DNA from: Bactrocera neohumeralis
Lineage: Eukaryota > Arthropoda > Insecta > Diptera > Tephritidae
Direction of reading: 5' to 3'
DNA: 64,000 nucleotides
Assembly: GCF_024586455.1 (NCBI RefSeq)
Contig: NC_065923.1
Location: 42,456,370-42,520,369, forward strand
Positions 23,231 to 35,722 of the stretch are shown here, in pieces (position 1 is the first letter of the stretch; each line of letters starts with the position of its first letter). Position numbers and translations under genes: made by a program. The notes beneath the pieces were generated by a model that worked only from the letters and a program-made list of their open reading frames with translations, had not been told where the DNA came from and did not search any database.

Positions 23231-25620
23231 TCATACAGTCTATAATTCATCTTCTGTCATGATGTCATTTTGTTTTGAAGCACCGCTGTTGAATTTTTTA
23301 ACATTTCTCTTCACCTTTTTTGGGTTATTGACAAGTTGTGTGGAATCCGAAGGGAAAAAATTGTATTTAATGTGAAATGTTCATGCAATATTCAATATAT
23401 GCAGGTCCCGCTAATGCCTATAGTTGCCTCGATCTGAAGCGATCTACGCCTTCGACTGAATTCACCATACCAGTGATAAAAACTAGTACCTGAGCTTAAT
23501 CGCAAAAAAAAAAAGATGATACGGGAGCCCTGACCCGCTCCTATTCTACCGATAGCGGTGTTAGAGTGCTTTTCCTTCCTACCTCATCAGCTACAACAAT
23601 TTCTTCGATTCCGCTGTGGCCTGGCTATGTGTAGCAGTCTTATGACAAATGCTATTGATAGCGAGGTTAGGCACTCCTCGACCAACCCTGTACGCACTGT
23701 AAATGAGTTCAAGGCTAGTATTCGCTATCTGAGTAGATGGTCACTTCTCTGAAGGAGGAAACACTCCGAAGCAGCAGAAGTACTGTCACCTTAATGTCTG
23801 CAACCTCGGCTTGAAAGACACTGCAAACAGTTCTGAAATTGTATAACATAAGAAATGTTAGAATTTAAGATAAAGTTGTGAGTTGCCAGATTTTAAGCAC
23901 TTGGGTTGGTCAATCCCTATATAAGAAAGGCGAGCTACGTATTAATGGATAACTCAATAATAATATTATTAGGCGGTAATTTTTCGCTGTTATTTAGACA
24001 AGGTGAAGTTATATTAAATCTAACGTGTTGCTGGTGTTTCACAAAGGTGCTTGCGCGCGGCCGGTTACGTTCAGACGTTCAAACGTTCTTTCGACATCCG
24101 CCTTCATTAAAATTCAGCCAAAAAACGAAATATGTAGATTTCGACAATTTATCGGATAACGCGAAATGCAACTCAAAAAAAAACAAAGCTACAAAAAAAA
24201 TTTCAATTTGGAACTAGTCAAAAATCTCGGTTTTCTTAGTGGTTTTCTAATCTCCGCAACTTAGGTCAGGAGTCATACTAGTTCTTTAATTAAGTTGTTT
24301 TATTACTAAATTTCTATACATTCAAGGGAACACTCGGAATGTTATTGAGATATGCCTCATATAGAAATAACTGCATTCATAATGCGGCATTTCATGCCAT
24401 AATAGTTATTGCAACTTTATTTTGACCAATTATGTTTAATTGCGTTAACGGAACTGCAGCGAATGCGAAACTTCCTCTTCGCTGCCAACATAGTTGTTGC
24501 AGTGTTGACCTTCTGATTGCCACAGGAGATGCTGCGCAAAGTTGCTGCTTTAAATGAAATTATGAAACTGCAGTCAACTGGCTTCGTTGTGGATTTTGCG
24601 CAAATAGCTGAATATTTGTTGTTGTTCACAAAACTCAACTCAGGAAAAAATATAACCAAACCATTACTTTTTGTCATAAACATACTCCAACAACTATGAC
24701 AAACTCCACGGCTGCTTTCGGCTCGTTGCCGTTTTTCCATGCCTAATCTCGTTATTTGTGGCAAAAGGCAGCAGCGCAATTCAATTAGTTAACATTTTTC
24801 GAGTAGCTATATAGACCGACTACTCAGCCGACGTCGAAAGCGCCATTCACTAACAAACATCTAGGCCTTTGCTGCTTGTGCGAGCGAGGAGTAACAAACT
24901 GTATTGCTGCAACATTGGCCTTCCGGCGGCGCGCACAGGAGTTATGGCAGTCGGTAGAGAAAAATTGTCGCAAACAGCCGGCAAAGGCGAAAGCGCCTGC
25001 TGCATTTAATCCAATCAAGCAAATTCACTCAAGCGCTCATTTACTGTTACGTAACGTCAACGACGTGAAGGCGAAACGCTCGGCAATACACAAACATCAA
25101 ATACACACTCGTGACAATAAATCAGTTAATCGACTACTTGACGCATTTGCATGTCGAAATAATTAAGTTAAATTTCCAATTTAAGCGCATGAAAGTTACA
25201 ATGTTGCAACAAGCGGTGGCAAGAAGTTCTTAAACGTATGTGTGTTTGTGTGTGAGTTTTAATTGCATATGTGTGCGTGTGTGTTTTGGAAATAAGTCCG
25301 AAAAGAAAAGTTTTCCAACTCGTTTCGATTTACATTTGCTTGGTTTAACTTTTTAATGATAAATTAAGTGAGTTGTATTTGTTCTTTGTTGTTGTTTTTC
25401 ACGTTGTTTCGTTAATTGAAACGAACGCAAGTGCGTTGCTTGCCGAGTACGCTGATGCATAATATACACCTACATACTATATGGTATACGGTGCGTATAG
25501 AAGCTGGTGGGAGTATTCGCTTGCTTGTGTTGTAGTTTAAATTCCTTCATCTGCATGGTTGATAAGTATAAATAGTAATTGGAATACTGCAGATATATGA
25601 CTGTTTACAGGGTGTGTTGA
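23231..25620. other. Intergenic, no gene recognised
   Basis: No domain identified. Blocks near 23520-23830 and 24440-25160 have higher GC than their surroundings and overlapping frames on both strands (up to 120 codons, 24417-24779 minus), but no recognisable protein. They could be unique regulatory or untranslated DNA, or old repeat material. Confidence 0.4.
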
Positions 25621-25654
25621 AAAATAAAAAAAAGTATATACATAAGTAATAAAC

Positions 25655-26075
25655 AAGAAAAAAACGTTTACTTCGGTTGCACCGTAGCTATAATATGCTT
25701 CAAAAACAAGAGATTTTCCATATAAGACTTGAATTTGAGCGATCAGCTTGAATCGCAGGTATATGTTTGTATAGTTATCCGATCTTAAAAATTTGTGCGA
25801 AACTTGTAGCAATATCTTGGATAATAATCTATCAGTCAAGGACTTGTGATAGAATGACAGCTATATGGCAAAGTGGTCCGATCTGAACAATTTATGTGGA
25901 GAGCCTCGAATGATAATCTTGGACAAATTTTGCGAGGATACCTTGTCAAATATAAAAGTTTTCCATACAAGGACTTCATTTTCATGAATCCTTTTGTATG
26001 ACAGCTGTGTGTTAGAGTGGTCCGATATCAGTTGCTCCGACAAATGGATAGTTTCTTGAGGAAAAAAAGGGTACA
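25655..26075 (+). repeat. DR1, forward copy, 3'-truncated
   Basis: Starts AACAAGAAAAAAACG, then the degenerate 5' hairpin (ACTTCGGTTGCACCGTAGCT) and monomer motifs such as GACAGCTATATGGC and GTGGTCCGATATCAG. It stops near 26075 after TTGAGGAAAAAAAGG; the usual 3' hairpin is absent. Confidence 0.7.
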
Positions 26076-26199
26076 ATTAGAAAACTCCAGGAAGAGACAC
26101 TTAATTCATCTCACTTATGCCTTACTTAAGAATAATGATTTGGGCATATCAGAAGCGCTGGGAAATTAATTGAACAGATCAATAAACTCAACTAAGTCC

Positions 26200-27310
26200 C
26201 AGCGTTGTGCAGATTCATCCGAGGCGTGTTGTCTCCACTTCTCTGGATCCTGAAAATGAACAAAATATTTATGGTACACATGTTGTGGCCTATACTGACA
26301 ATGTGGAAGTTTCGGAACTGAACTTAAACGCCTGCAAGGCAGAGCAAGTATTGTTCACTAGGAAACACAATATTTCAGAAATTTCGCCGCCATTATAAAT
26401 GGTACTAGGCTAGTAATGGGAGATAAGGCAAGCCACTTGGGACTTATTTTGGACAAGAAGCTCTCAAATTATGAAACTAGGGTAAAGAAACTAGAACTTT
26501 ACACGTGCCAACGAATCGTAGGGCCCAAATTGGGATTAACGCCTCGGGTAGCTCACTGGCTCTACACAGTAGAAGAAGTACCAATCATGACTTACGGTAT
26601 ATTGGTATGGAGGTCAATAACGGATAAGATATACGCGATAAGATGTTTAGAAAGCCTATAGCGTGTTGTATTTATATTACGGAAGCTCCCAAAACAACGC
26701 GAAGTGAGGCACTTAACGCAATTTTACAATTCTTATTACATTTGTTCTGAAAACAAATGACAGCGAAGTTAGATATTAAACTGAGGGAATCCTCCCTTTC
26801 AGTCGCCAGCAACAATGAGCATTTTATGATACTTAAAAAGTTCCCCTTGCTTTTCATTGCTACAGAGTTTCCTACTGAGTTGAATCTAAATCCGATTTAC
26901 AATATTGCCTTCTTTACCAGAAAAGAGTGGGAAAAGAGTGAGGTAGAGCTAGCTCAAATCTAGATAAACGAGGGAGAGGTGGTGTCTTCTCTGCTAACAA
27001 AGATACCAAAATCATCTTCCATCTACCAGACCACTTTAGTGTCTTCCAAGCGGAGATCACAGCAATTAGAAGAAGCTTCTTGTTCAGACAAACAATGTGC
27101 TTACAACAATTAATATAATGTTATAATTTGTATAGAAATTACTAAAGTCTCATAGGATTTCGTCTAAGTTAATAAAATAATGCGTTGATTTCTTATTGGA
27201 TCTAACGTCCTATTTTACGATAAACCTGCAATAGGTTATGGGACACCATGATAATCCATATAACTTAGGCAGGCAACTAGCCATATAAGGCACCACTTGG
27301 AAGTTGCTCA
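26200..27310 (+). pseudogene. LOA/R1-like LINE relic ii (RT end and RNase H)
   Basis: Begins with a damaged YADD region (VVAYTDNVEV near 26285, so YTDN not YADD), then KAEQVLFTRKHN. Next is the characteristic thumb segment ASHLGLILDKKLS near 26430 and LTPRVAHWLY...MTYGILVW near 26535-26610. Farther on, RGRGGVFSANKDTKI and FHLPDHFSVFQAEITAIR near 26970-27075 look like an RNase H domain start, and GTTWKLL near 27295 may be its late part. Many frameshifts. Confidence 0.7.
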
Positions 27311-27585
27311 GATAAAACTTTTCACGTTGATGAACGTCATCAGGAGCACGGTATGGTTCAGAGAGTCGGTAACGGAGGAAAGGGACTTTAGTTCGGATGT
27401 TAATTCAATGGGCCTCTTAAAGACATAGGTGCGTCGTGAGATAGCCACTCTACCTAGCAACCTAGTTAAGAGATCTTTGAAGTTCATATTTGACATGTTA
27501 ATCAATGACAACATTCTTATCTTCTACATCAAATTGTAATTTTATAGAAGTAACGCCTACTAATTTTTTCTACAACAAGTATACT

Positions 27586-28405
27586 CTCTCTCAAATACCT
27601 CTAAGGTCAACTCATCAGATGATGTCATTGTCCATGGCTCCGGATTATATATCAGGTCGGGAAGAATGAGTGACGGATAGAGTTTGGTCTTTTTTCGTCG
27701 AGAGATAACTTTTCTTTTCAGTCTAATATCTACATATTATATTTTTCATCAATAGATGGAAAAAGTCACACGATAGGGTGACGTCTTGCCTGAAACCTCG
27801 TGAACGGCTCGAAGAGGTCCTTCCCGATCTTGACAGAGTTTTTGATGTTGTCAGCTACCATAGCCATATTAGCTTTGCGGGGATTCCAAGTTCAAACATA
27901 GCAGCATTTAGGCAGTTCTTTTTCGTGCTGTCGAAGGCGACTTTGTAAAATGGACGAAGGGGTGGTGTGTGTCGAATTTTCTTTCACGGATGTTTTCCAA
28001 GATTTGGCGCATGGTCAATAGTAGACTTTCTAGGTCTAAAGCCACACTGATAAAGTCCAATCAGTTTGTTGACGATAAAACCTTATATGCGATATTAAGG
28101 AAGACTTATCCCACGTTTGGCGCAGATTGTTTGATCCCTCTTTTTATAGATTAAGCAGAGCACATTTAGGTTCCAATCATCAGACATGTTTTTTTGCAGT
28201 GCCTCACCGTGTTTGAATAGCTCGACTGGTATCAGGAGGGTAATTTATTCGAACCTCCTTGTCGATTGGGGAATCGGGTTCGTTATAACCAGATGTTACG
28301 CTGTCACTGGCGTTCAGCAGGGGTGTCTCATCCATGACTTCAGTATGCTTTGAGCACTAGATCACCACTTTGTGTCCTACAACAGTATGATCCGGTCTTG
28401 AAACT
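27586..28405 (-). pseudogene. RTE-clade LINE copy C, internally deleted
   Basis: Reverse-strand copy that lines up with element D. 27586-27715 matches D from about 34438. A deletion of about 390 bp in D coordinates follows, then 27780-28340 matches D up to about 35690. Shared stretches include GAATGAGTGACGGATAGAG and CGGCTCGAAGAGGTCCTTCC. The YADD region is lost. The right edge (TCCTACAACAGTATGATCC) matches the linker also seen in copies A and E. Confidence 0.85.
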
Positions 28406-29920
28406 TAATATTCTCCTAGTTCGTTTGTTTTTATACCTTATTTGTTGAAAATATGTGAGTTTCTTAATGAAGTTCAGAGAGTATATATTTCTGGTGGTGT
28501 ATGTTGTAATACCAAAATTTAATAAAGTCGAATAAAGTATCCTCTAGACCCCGTACAAGTTATATCAGAAAATTCAAACTTCCGGTTGGCTTTATACCGT
28601 ATATATCGGTCAATATCTAAAATAACGTAACAAAAATAATTAAAAGTAAAATATTGAATACGTTATAGTTTGATGCCAAAAATGTACGATTTCGATTCAC
28701 AAATTACCTCCGGTTCCATATGCTACATATAATAATTTTTATTAGTCCAGAATGAAATTGATATTTTCCATCATTTGTTTGATATATTCCTCATATAAAA
28801 CTGTTCAGTTATTCTGTAACTTCATTTATACATATTCGTGATTGATATAATAAAATTTCCTGAGAAGAACGGAAGATATATATTTTTGATGTATGGGTAT
28901 ATTGTCTGAGAATATTCTCAATCAATACGAGGTGCCGCCTATATTTAATACATGCACTTATTTTAGATGAGATGCTCTACCTCAGTTAAGACCAAAGCAA
29001 GAAATTGCGCGCCTATGCATTCAAAGTGTATAAAGTATTGTACTTTATCTTTCCTGACGCTCCTGAAAGGCACTGAAAATGCACGTTTTATTAAAAAACT
29101 TTGTAAAATATTTGTAAAGACTTTGAAGGCACCATAAAGCACGTGGCAGCAATAGAAAAGCAATATTTGAGATCGCGCACTTGTTTGCAAATTCGGAGGC
29201 GAAAGGTCAGCAGCTATGTGAGTGTGTGTGCGGTAAGTCGTACAAACTGCTGCCTAAAGGTGAATATAATGATTTCACCGTTACTTTTTAACGTCATTTA
29301 GTCGGTTTGTTTGCTTTTCCGGTTCAAAGCTGCCGCTGTGTGGGTTATATGTGTATGTTTAGACGTGTTTACATATACCCTACCATTGTGCTTTTATATA
29401 AATATATTAATGTTCAAATTGTGAGGGTATGCGAGCGAAAAAAATCTCAATAAATAACAAAAACTTCTTTAATTTCTTCGTCGAAATGGTAAACGCGCAA
29501 AGCTGTAACAGCAGAGTGGTGTTGCGGAACGAAGTGGAAGCGTAAATGAGAGGTGGTACGAGTCGGAAAGGTAACGTAAAGAAATTTGCCAAAAGGATAT
29601 TCTAAATTGATTTTGTTTGGAAAGTGCTGCGTTGGAATTTTATTTACATATTTTCAGGACTTACAATTTCTGATATTATAGAACAGAATTGTATGGAATT
29701 AACGTCTTAAAAAATTCAGCTGATTGTTTTAGTACTTCCAACTTTTTATAATAACTTCGAAGAAAAAAGTGTAATGCTGGGATCGAAGATGAGATAACAT
29801 GAAGAAATTACCTTTTATAAAGACAACTGATTTTCATTTGGCAATCCACCAATAAAGCTACGTTTTCTATTTTGCCAAGCAAAAACTGTCATTCAGTTGA
29901 AAATGTCCTATGCTACTATT
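28406..29920. other. Intergenic, no gene recognised
   Basis: AT-rich. 28440-28930 (ACTTCCGGTTGGCTTTATACC and onward) reminds me of another dispersed fly repeat, but no second copy occurs here. Frames at 28963-29190 and 29407-29592 have no recognisable motif. Confidence 0.4.
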
Positions 29921-29924
29921 GTGG

Positions 29925-30326
29925 CATTAATATCGCATATCGTATTCGCTTAATTGCCCACATGATAAATTTATCAAAATCTGTGGTTCATAGCATTGTG
30001 ACGGAGCACCGCGACAACGCATCCCAATGCTTCCGCAGCCACCCTACAGCCCAGATGTGGCGCAACGGACTGTTTTGTTCCCTTGCCTGAAAAGTCCGAT
30101 TGAAGGCAATCATTTTGAGACGACAGAGGGGAGCAGCATGCACTTCGGCTCTCAAGGCTATTCCGAAGAATGCCTTCCGTGACGAATTCAATACTTGGAT
30201 ATCGCGCTGGAAGCGCTACATCGACGCAGAAGGAGCCAATTTTGAAAGTTTTTAAATAATTATAAAGATTAGTTCAATCAATTTATTTAAATCGACTCAG
30301 TCGTATTACTTTCCGGACAAGCCCTG
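29925..30326 (+). pseudogene. mariner relic, HTH joined to C-terminus
   Basis: Translation gives IAYRIRLIAHMINLSKSVV and HSIVTEH (second HTH). It is joined by deletion directly to LPQPPYSPDVAQ (third catalytic region) and, after a frameshift, AIPKNAFRDEFNTWISRWKR and YIDAEGANFESF with a stop at 30255. The right TIR is preserved: ATTACTTTCCGGACAAGCCC ends at 30326, followed by TA. No matching left TIR was found. It abuts LOA-like LINE coding sequence at 30329, so the transposon sits against or inside that LINE. Confidence 0.75.
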
Positions 30327-30328
30327 TA

Positions 30329-31740
30329 CAAATGGCAGACCAGTAGAAACTGCAATCCATATAATGGTATTTAAAATCGAAAGGACTCTTGAATAAAAGG
30401 AATACGCTCTTGGAGCATTCCTGGACATTTCTGGACCATTCAACAATGTCTCTACAGAATGTATTCTGAATAGTATCTAGTAGAGAGGTGTTGGTCCTGC
30501 TATATAACAGAATCCTTTTGACCTCTGGATGGATAAGAGCAGAATGGAACTACCCAAAAATGACAAAGGAAGTCATAGAGGTGCGAGTAGCAAGGTTGAG
30601 TGCTATGGACATTAGTGGGCAGTAACTGCCATTTTAATCACGGGTATGTGTCTACAGATCATTAGCAATATTATGATCACCACTCTCAATACAGTCCAGA
30701 ATTAGGCACGGTATGTGTCCACAGATCATTAGCAATATTATGACCACCACCAGAATTAGGCAGTGCAAGCGGGTCTGAACTCATAGAAAACGGACCTGTT
30801 ATAGAGGTTCCCTTCGATAAATGAGACACAACTCTCTCTCAAGGATCGCATTAAATACATTGGGGTAGACTCGGACAGCAAACTGTTGTAGAAGCACAAC
30901 GCGGAAGAAAGAGCGAATAAGCTAGCAATGATTTATGTGCGTGTACGTAGATATTTGGCACAACTTGGGTGCTCCCTCCCTCTCTCATGCGCTGGTGCTA
31001 CATAGCTATTGTAAGACCAATTCTGCTCTCCGGTGCAGTAGTATGGTGGACAGGCGTACAGAAATCCACTATCGGAAGTCAATGGAAAGGAAATGTGCTG
31101 TCCAGAATTAGGCATAAGACAACCTTTTAAGTTTCCGAAACACTTAACTACGCCACCCACAATAAAGGGAGCGTTACTAATTAGTTGTCAACGGCTGTAT
31201 ATTTCAAAGCGAGGACTTCGCTATTGCGAAAGCCGTGGAGCTGACCTCTAATGCACCTGCAGGCAATTCCAGAGTCAACAACGACAAGCAAGGCAGAAAC
31301 TTAGTATCGTATATTGGTCAGAAGCAAGCAACTTCACTTTTACTGAGCCACAAAGGCATAACATCGAAAAACGTGATCACGTGTCTAAGCGACGTTCTAG
31401 ACAGAAACATTGTAAAGAAAGCAACACCCGATGAAAATAGTTGCCTGGGTGCAAAACTGTAAAAGTCATGTGAAAAACGGAATATCGGAAGTAGAAAAAA
31501 GTCCTATTGTCACCCAATAGAAGAGACTGTAGTCAATATGTTGATAGTACTAACTGATTACTACTGTAAGCATCTGGGTTCCTCACGGTGTGATACACTG
31601 GAGTGGTGAGGCCGCAGAGCTTGTTAAAATTCGTATCAAGCCCAGGCATTTTAAAAGATGACTACTCCTCCTGGTCCTAGCAACTGAACTCCATCTGGTT
31701 TCGCAAAAAAAGATCTATGCGAGGCTTATTGGGCAACCAG
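30329..31740 (+). pseudogene. LOA/R1-like LINE relic iii
   Basis: Starts inside the RT, right next to the mariner TA: NGRPVETAIHIMVFKIERTL, a stop, KEYALGAFLDISGPFNNVST near 30400-30460 (RT motif A, FLDI). A tandem duplication follows at 30644. Then IKYIGVDSDSKLL near 30850, RVRRYLAQLGCSL near 30945 and YGGQAYRNPL. RNase H parts follow: CIFQSEDFAIAKAVELTSNA near 31195-31255 and WVPHGVIHWSGEAAELVKI near 31580-31640 (usual WVPGHSGI..NE.AD). Broken by numerous frameshifts. Confidence 0.75.
30644..30777 (+). repeat. 67-bp tandem duplication
   Basis: GTATGTGTCTACAGATCATT at 30644 recurs at 30711 as GTATGTGTCCACAGATCATT, followed in both by AGCAATATTATGA and ending CAGAATTAGGCA. Two units with a small deletion in the second. 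Confidence 0.85.
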
Positions 31741-33485
31741 ATTAACATATATTTGGCTGCCCCATCATTGCAATTTGCACCGATATTAAAATTACTTATT
31801 ATGCTCCTTTTTGGCAACAGAAATTCGCTAATTTTTCACACCCTCCGTTACTTGTTGGCTTAATTCAGTTTGCAAAGAATTAATTCAGTTTTAAAGAACG
31901 AGAGAGTATGCAAAAAGCCACCACTCTCACACTGTTTCACTTCCAACTAACTTACGAAATTTCATGCTTAATTTCTAAGCCGTGGCGCAAGAAGAAGCTC
32001 ATACAGCTTCCGAATATTTTCGGCGGATATAATTTCATGAATATTCAAGCTGTCATTTATATTAAAAAGATAATGAATTAAACTTTTTTATATAAGCCTT
32101 GCAGCTGTCTTTTTCTCTTAGTATATGAATGGTGTAAGGACTATCTTTTGAGCATTGCGGCAAAGCTAAAACAAACGGCAGATAACCCGACGGCGAAGCG
32201 CGCCGTAATACGCGGTAAAGAATGTGGGTAAAATAATATAAGAGCGTATGTATATACATACATATATACATATGGTACATATATAAAAAAGTGATAGAAT
32301 TTCAGCAGTCGCTATTATTCTACTTCATTCCAGATTTTTTTACATAGTGCGAGCAAATACATTATATTTATTCAGGAATATATACCAACACGGTATTTGG
32401 AATCTAAAACCATAAATGGCCAAGAGAATTGTTTCCTCATTATATAATTATTTATGCAACTAATTGGCATATAAAATTACCTTATAATAATATTTAACTT
32501 TTCGTCGAGTAGATATGCTGCCAGGTATTTAATTAGTTAACTTTTTACTGTCACAAAAAATTCCGTTAGTAGGTTGGTTATGACGGTTCCTCGCCAGAAG
32601 ATATGAAGCAAATGAAACTGTAATTATTTTAACTTATTTATAATTAAAAGGCTTTTGTTATACACACCCTTTCTCACGCGTACTTTACCCTTTGCTGGAC
32701 CCCGCTGAACGATGCGTTAGTGATGTCTATGCTAGTGACGTTATCACTTTCGGTAACGTTCGCTGTCATTATGTGTTTATAGCCATGAGTTCGCAGCCTT
32801 AAGCGCTTGCACTTCTTTCTGAGCCATAAAAAATGCATTCCCTTCAAAGCTTGAATGACAAGCGAGTCGCCTAAAAAGTGTGAAGGATCCGGAATATCGC
32901 AAAATGGCGGCGAAAGACAAAAACCGCTAGATGCAGCGGAAGATGTCATACTGCACAAACCGTGGATGACTTGCGAAGCTGTGCAATGACGCGCGGTCTC
33001 TACTTAGCAGTGCCGCTGGATTATATCGGCAACACTGTAAAATGATAAGGTGCTGCCAGTCCTTTCATTGTCTTGTCATTCTCACTACATTTCAAGGAAA
33101 ACTAAAATTTTAGGAGCGAATCGACATTTTGGTGAACAAGGGTAGCAGTGAAACGCAGTTATAGATGCATTGGTGTGTGATGGCTTGCACTCTTGTTCGT
33201 TTGCCGAGAATCTATCTGGGTATGTAATACTATGTATGCATATACACACTTTTATAGTTGGTGATGAATGGGTAAATGGACGGAACCGCATACTGTTGTC
33301 TTTCTACCATGTTTTCTTGTCCTTTGCATTGTCCTCGCTTTTGTGGTCACATAAATTGATCAAAAATGTACATAATCATTCAAATGGTGTCGAAAGCTCT
33401 TTACAAATTAAAGGTACCCATATTGAGGGATAAATTTAAATATTTACTATTTCAGTTTTGAAGATATACTAACTTTTTCTGAAGC
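31741..33485. other. Intergenic, no gene recognised
   Basis: Mixed AT-rich DNA. Block 32670-33300 has overlapping frames on both strands (94 codons minus, 87 plus) without recognisable motifs. No repeat structure noted. Confidence 0.45.
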
Positions 33486-33489
33486 CACT

Positions 33490-34046
33490 TGGACAGCTAG
33501 AGATACCTGTACTCCTTGACAAGCATCAAAAGGACCGTCGCATATCTACAAAGCCGGCTAATATCTACTCCAAGTAAGTCGTTGGGTTTGTAAAAGTATC
33601 TAGATGTTTTCACCCTATCTTGCTTCTAGCAACTTTTTCAAGATGTGTTCACCAAAATCAGAGACTTACCTCGGAGGTCTGTGCGCGTAGAAGATGTCTT
33701 CAGGATGTCAGATGTAGTCCAAGTAATCCGGCTATGTCTACGGATGTTGTATGTAGAATGTCATTAAATGCCATCTTTGTTGTTGTACTTAGTGCACCAC
33801 GGTTGCCGATAAGAACCGTTCGTTGAACACGTTGTATTTTTTTAGCAAGTGTGGCTTTACCGAGCGCCATCCATCAGACATATGCACCAAAGAACAGTAT
33901 TGGCTTAATTACAGTTTCGTAAAGTCAAAGCAAAACTTTTGGTGAGAGACCAACTGCTTCCCAATAGTTCTTTTAAGACAATCACTGTCTTCCTCATCCT
34001 TTCATTAATTTCTACAACATGATAGCAATGATCCCCAGTGAGAGAA
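33490..34046 (-). pseudogene. LOA/R1-like LINE relic iv, downstream part
   Basis: Minus translation from 34046 downward gives MRKTVIVLKELLGSSWSLTK near 33990. Degraded forms of the ..PILFFGAYVWWMAL.. segment follow (NTVLWCICLMDGARK), then NKDGI and NIRRHSRIT in shifted frames. These match the RT thumb of LOA-like LINEs. The upstream part of the same LINE is at 37080-37200; the RTE element lies between them. Confidence 0.7.
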
Positions 34047-34056
34047 TGGGTATATC
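34047..34056. repeat. Target-site duplication, left copy
   Basis: TGGGTATATC, identical to 37070-37079, immediately flanking the RTE element. Confidence 0.9.
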
Positions 34057-34085
34057 TTCTTCTTATTAATTGGCGTAGAAACCGC

Positions 34086-35720
34086 TTAAGCGATTATAGC
34101 CGAGTTAACAACAGCGCGAGAGTCGTTTCTTCTTTTCGCTACGTGGCGCCAACTGGATATTCCAAGCGAAGCCAGGTCCTTCTCCACTTGGTCCTTCCAA
34201 CGGAGTGGAGGTCTTCCTTTTCCTCTGCTTCCCCCGGCGGGTACTGCGTCCAATATTTTCAGAGCTGGAGTGTTTTCGTCCATCCGGACAACATGACCTA
34301 GCCAGCGTAGCCGCTGTCTTTTAATTCGCTGAACTATGTCAATGTCGTCGTATATCTCGTACAGCTCATCGTTCCATCGAATGCGGTATTCGCCGTGGCT
34401 AACGCGCAAAGGACCATAGATCTTTCGCAGAACTTTTCTCTCGAAAACTCGCAACGTCGACTCATCCGTTGTTGACATCGTCCAAGACTCTGCACCATAC
34501 AGCAGGACGGGAATTATGAGTGACTTATAGAGTTTGGTTTTTGTTCGTCGAGAGAGGACTTTACTCCTCATTTGCCTACTCAGTCCGAAGTAGCACCTGT
34601 CGGCAAGAGTTATCCTGCATTGGATTTCTAGGCTGACATTGTTGGTGGTGTTTACGCTGGTTCCAAGATAGACGAAATTATCTACGACTTCAAAGTTATG
34701 ACTGTCAACAGTGACGTGAGAGCCAAGTCGCGAATGCGACGACTGTTTGTTTGATGACAGGAGATATTTCGTCTTGCCCTCGTTCACTGCCAGACCCATT
34801 TTCTGTGCTTCCTTGTCCAGCCTGGAGAAAGCAGAACTAACGGCGCGGGTGTTGAGGCCGATGATATCAATATCATCGGCATACGCCAACAGCTGTACAC
34901 TCTTATAGAAGATGGTACCTTCTCTATTTAGTTCTGCGGCTCGAACTATTTTCTCCAAAAGCAGGTTGAAAAAGTCGCACGATAGGGAATCGCCTTGTCT
35001 GAAACCTCGTTTGGTATCGAACGGCTCGGAGAGGTCCTTCCCGATCCTGACGGAGCTTTTGGTGTTACTCAACGTCAGTTTACACAGCCGTATTAGTTTT
35101 GCGGGGATACCAAATTCAGACATCGCGGCATAAAGGCAGCTCCTTTTCGTGCTGTCGAAAGCAGCTTTGAAATCGACGAAGAGGTGGTGTGTGTCGATTC
35201 TCCTTTCACGGGTCTTTTCCAAGATTTGGTGCATGATGAATATCTGGTCGGTTGTTGATTTGCCAGGTCTAAAGCCACACTGATAAGGTCCAATCAGTTT
35301 GTTGACGGCGGGCTTTAATCTTTCACACAATACGCTCGATAGAACCTTATATGCGATGTTGAGGAGACTAATCCCACGGTATTTGGCGCAGATTGTGGGG
35401 TCTCCTTTTTTAAGGATTGGGCATAGCACACTTAAACTCCAATCGTTGGGCATGCTTTCGTCCGACCATATTTTACAAAGAAACTGATGCATGCACCTTA
35501 TCAGTTCTTCGCCGCCGTGTTTGAATAGCTCGGCCGGCAATCCATCGGCCCCTGCCGCTTTGTTGTTCTTCAAGCGGGCAATTGCTATTCGAACTTTTTC
35601 ATGGTCGGGTAATGGTACGTCTGCTCCATCGTCATCGATTGGGGAATCGGGTTCTCCTTCTCCTGGTGTTGTGCGTTCACTGCCATTCAGCAGGCTGGAG
35701 AAGTGTTCCCTCCATAATTT
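34086..35720 (-). CDS. RTE reverse transcriptase domain, open frame within copy D
   Basis: RNA-directed DNA polymerase region, responsible for target-primed reverse transcription. The frame is open from about 35720 to the stop at 34086. Counting from the TTG at 35573, FVDFKAAFD (motif A Asp) is at residues 132-140, GFRQGDSLS at 190-198, the catalytic YADD box at 231-234, and WLGHVVRM near 424-431. Upstream of the TTG the same frame continues through VRIAIARLKNNK. No true initiation codon is expected here, since the domain would be translated as part of one long ORF beginning with the endonuclease, which is broken in this copy. All visible RT motifs are intact. Confidence 0.88.
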   Translation of the reverse strand, partial: KLWREHFSSLLNGSERTTPGEGEPDSPIDDDGADVPLPDHEKVRIAIARLKNNKAAGADGLPAELFKHGGEELIRCMHQFLCKIWSDESMPNDWSLSVLCPILKKGDPTICAKYRGISLLNIAYKVLSSVLCERLKPAVNKLIGPYQCGFRPGKSTTDQIFIMHQILEKTRERRIDTHHLFVDFKAAFDSTKRSCLYAAMSEFGIPAKLIRLCKLTLSNTKSSVRIGKDLSEPFDTKRGFRQGDSLSCDFFNLLLEKIVRAAELNREGTIFYKSVQLLAYADDIDIIGLNTRAVSSAFSRLDKEAQKMGLAVNEGKTKYLLSSNKQSSHSRLGSHVTVDSHNFEVVDNFVYLGTSVNTTNNVSLEIQCRITLADRCYFGLSRQMRSKVLSRRTKTKLYKSLIIPVLLYGAESWTMSTTDESTLRVFERKVLRKIYGPLRVSHGEYRIRWNDELYEIYDDIDIVQRIKRQRLRWLGHVVRMDENTPALKILDAVPAGGSRGKGRPPLRWKDQVEKDLASLGISSWRHVAKRRNDSRAVVNSAIIA

Positions 35721-35722
35721 AA

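Noticed and set aside
24417..24779. 120-codon minus frame, and the plus frame 24517-24699 after a GCCACAG-like acceptor, as exons
   Set aside because: Both strands are open, no recognisable protein, and no donor or partner exon could be matched.
32674..33433. Overlapping frames on both strands as coding exons
   Set aside because: No homology recognised; frame lengths fit chance in a locally GC-richer patch.
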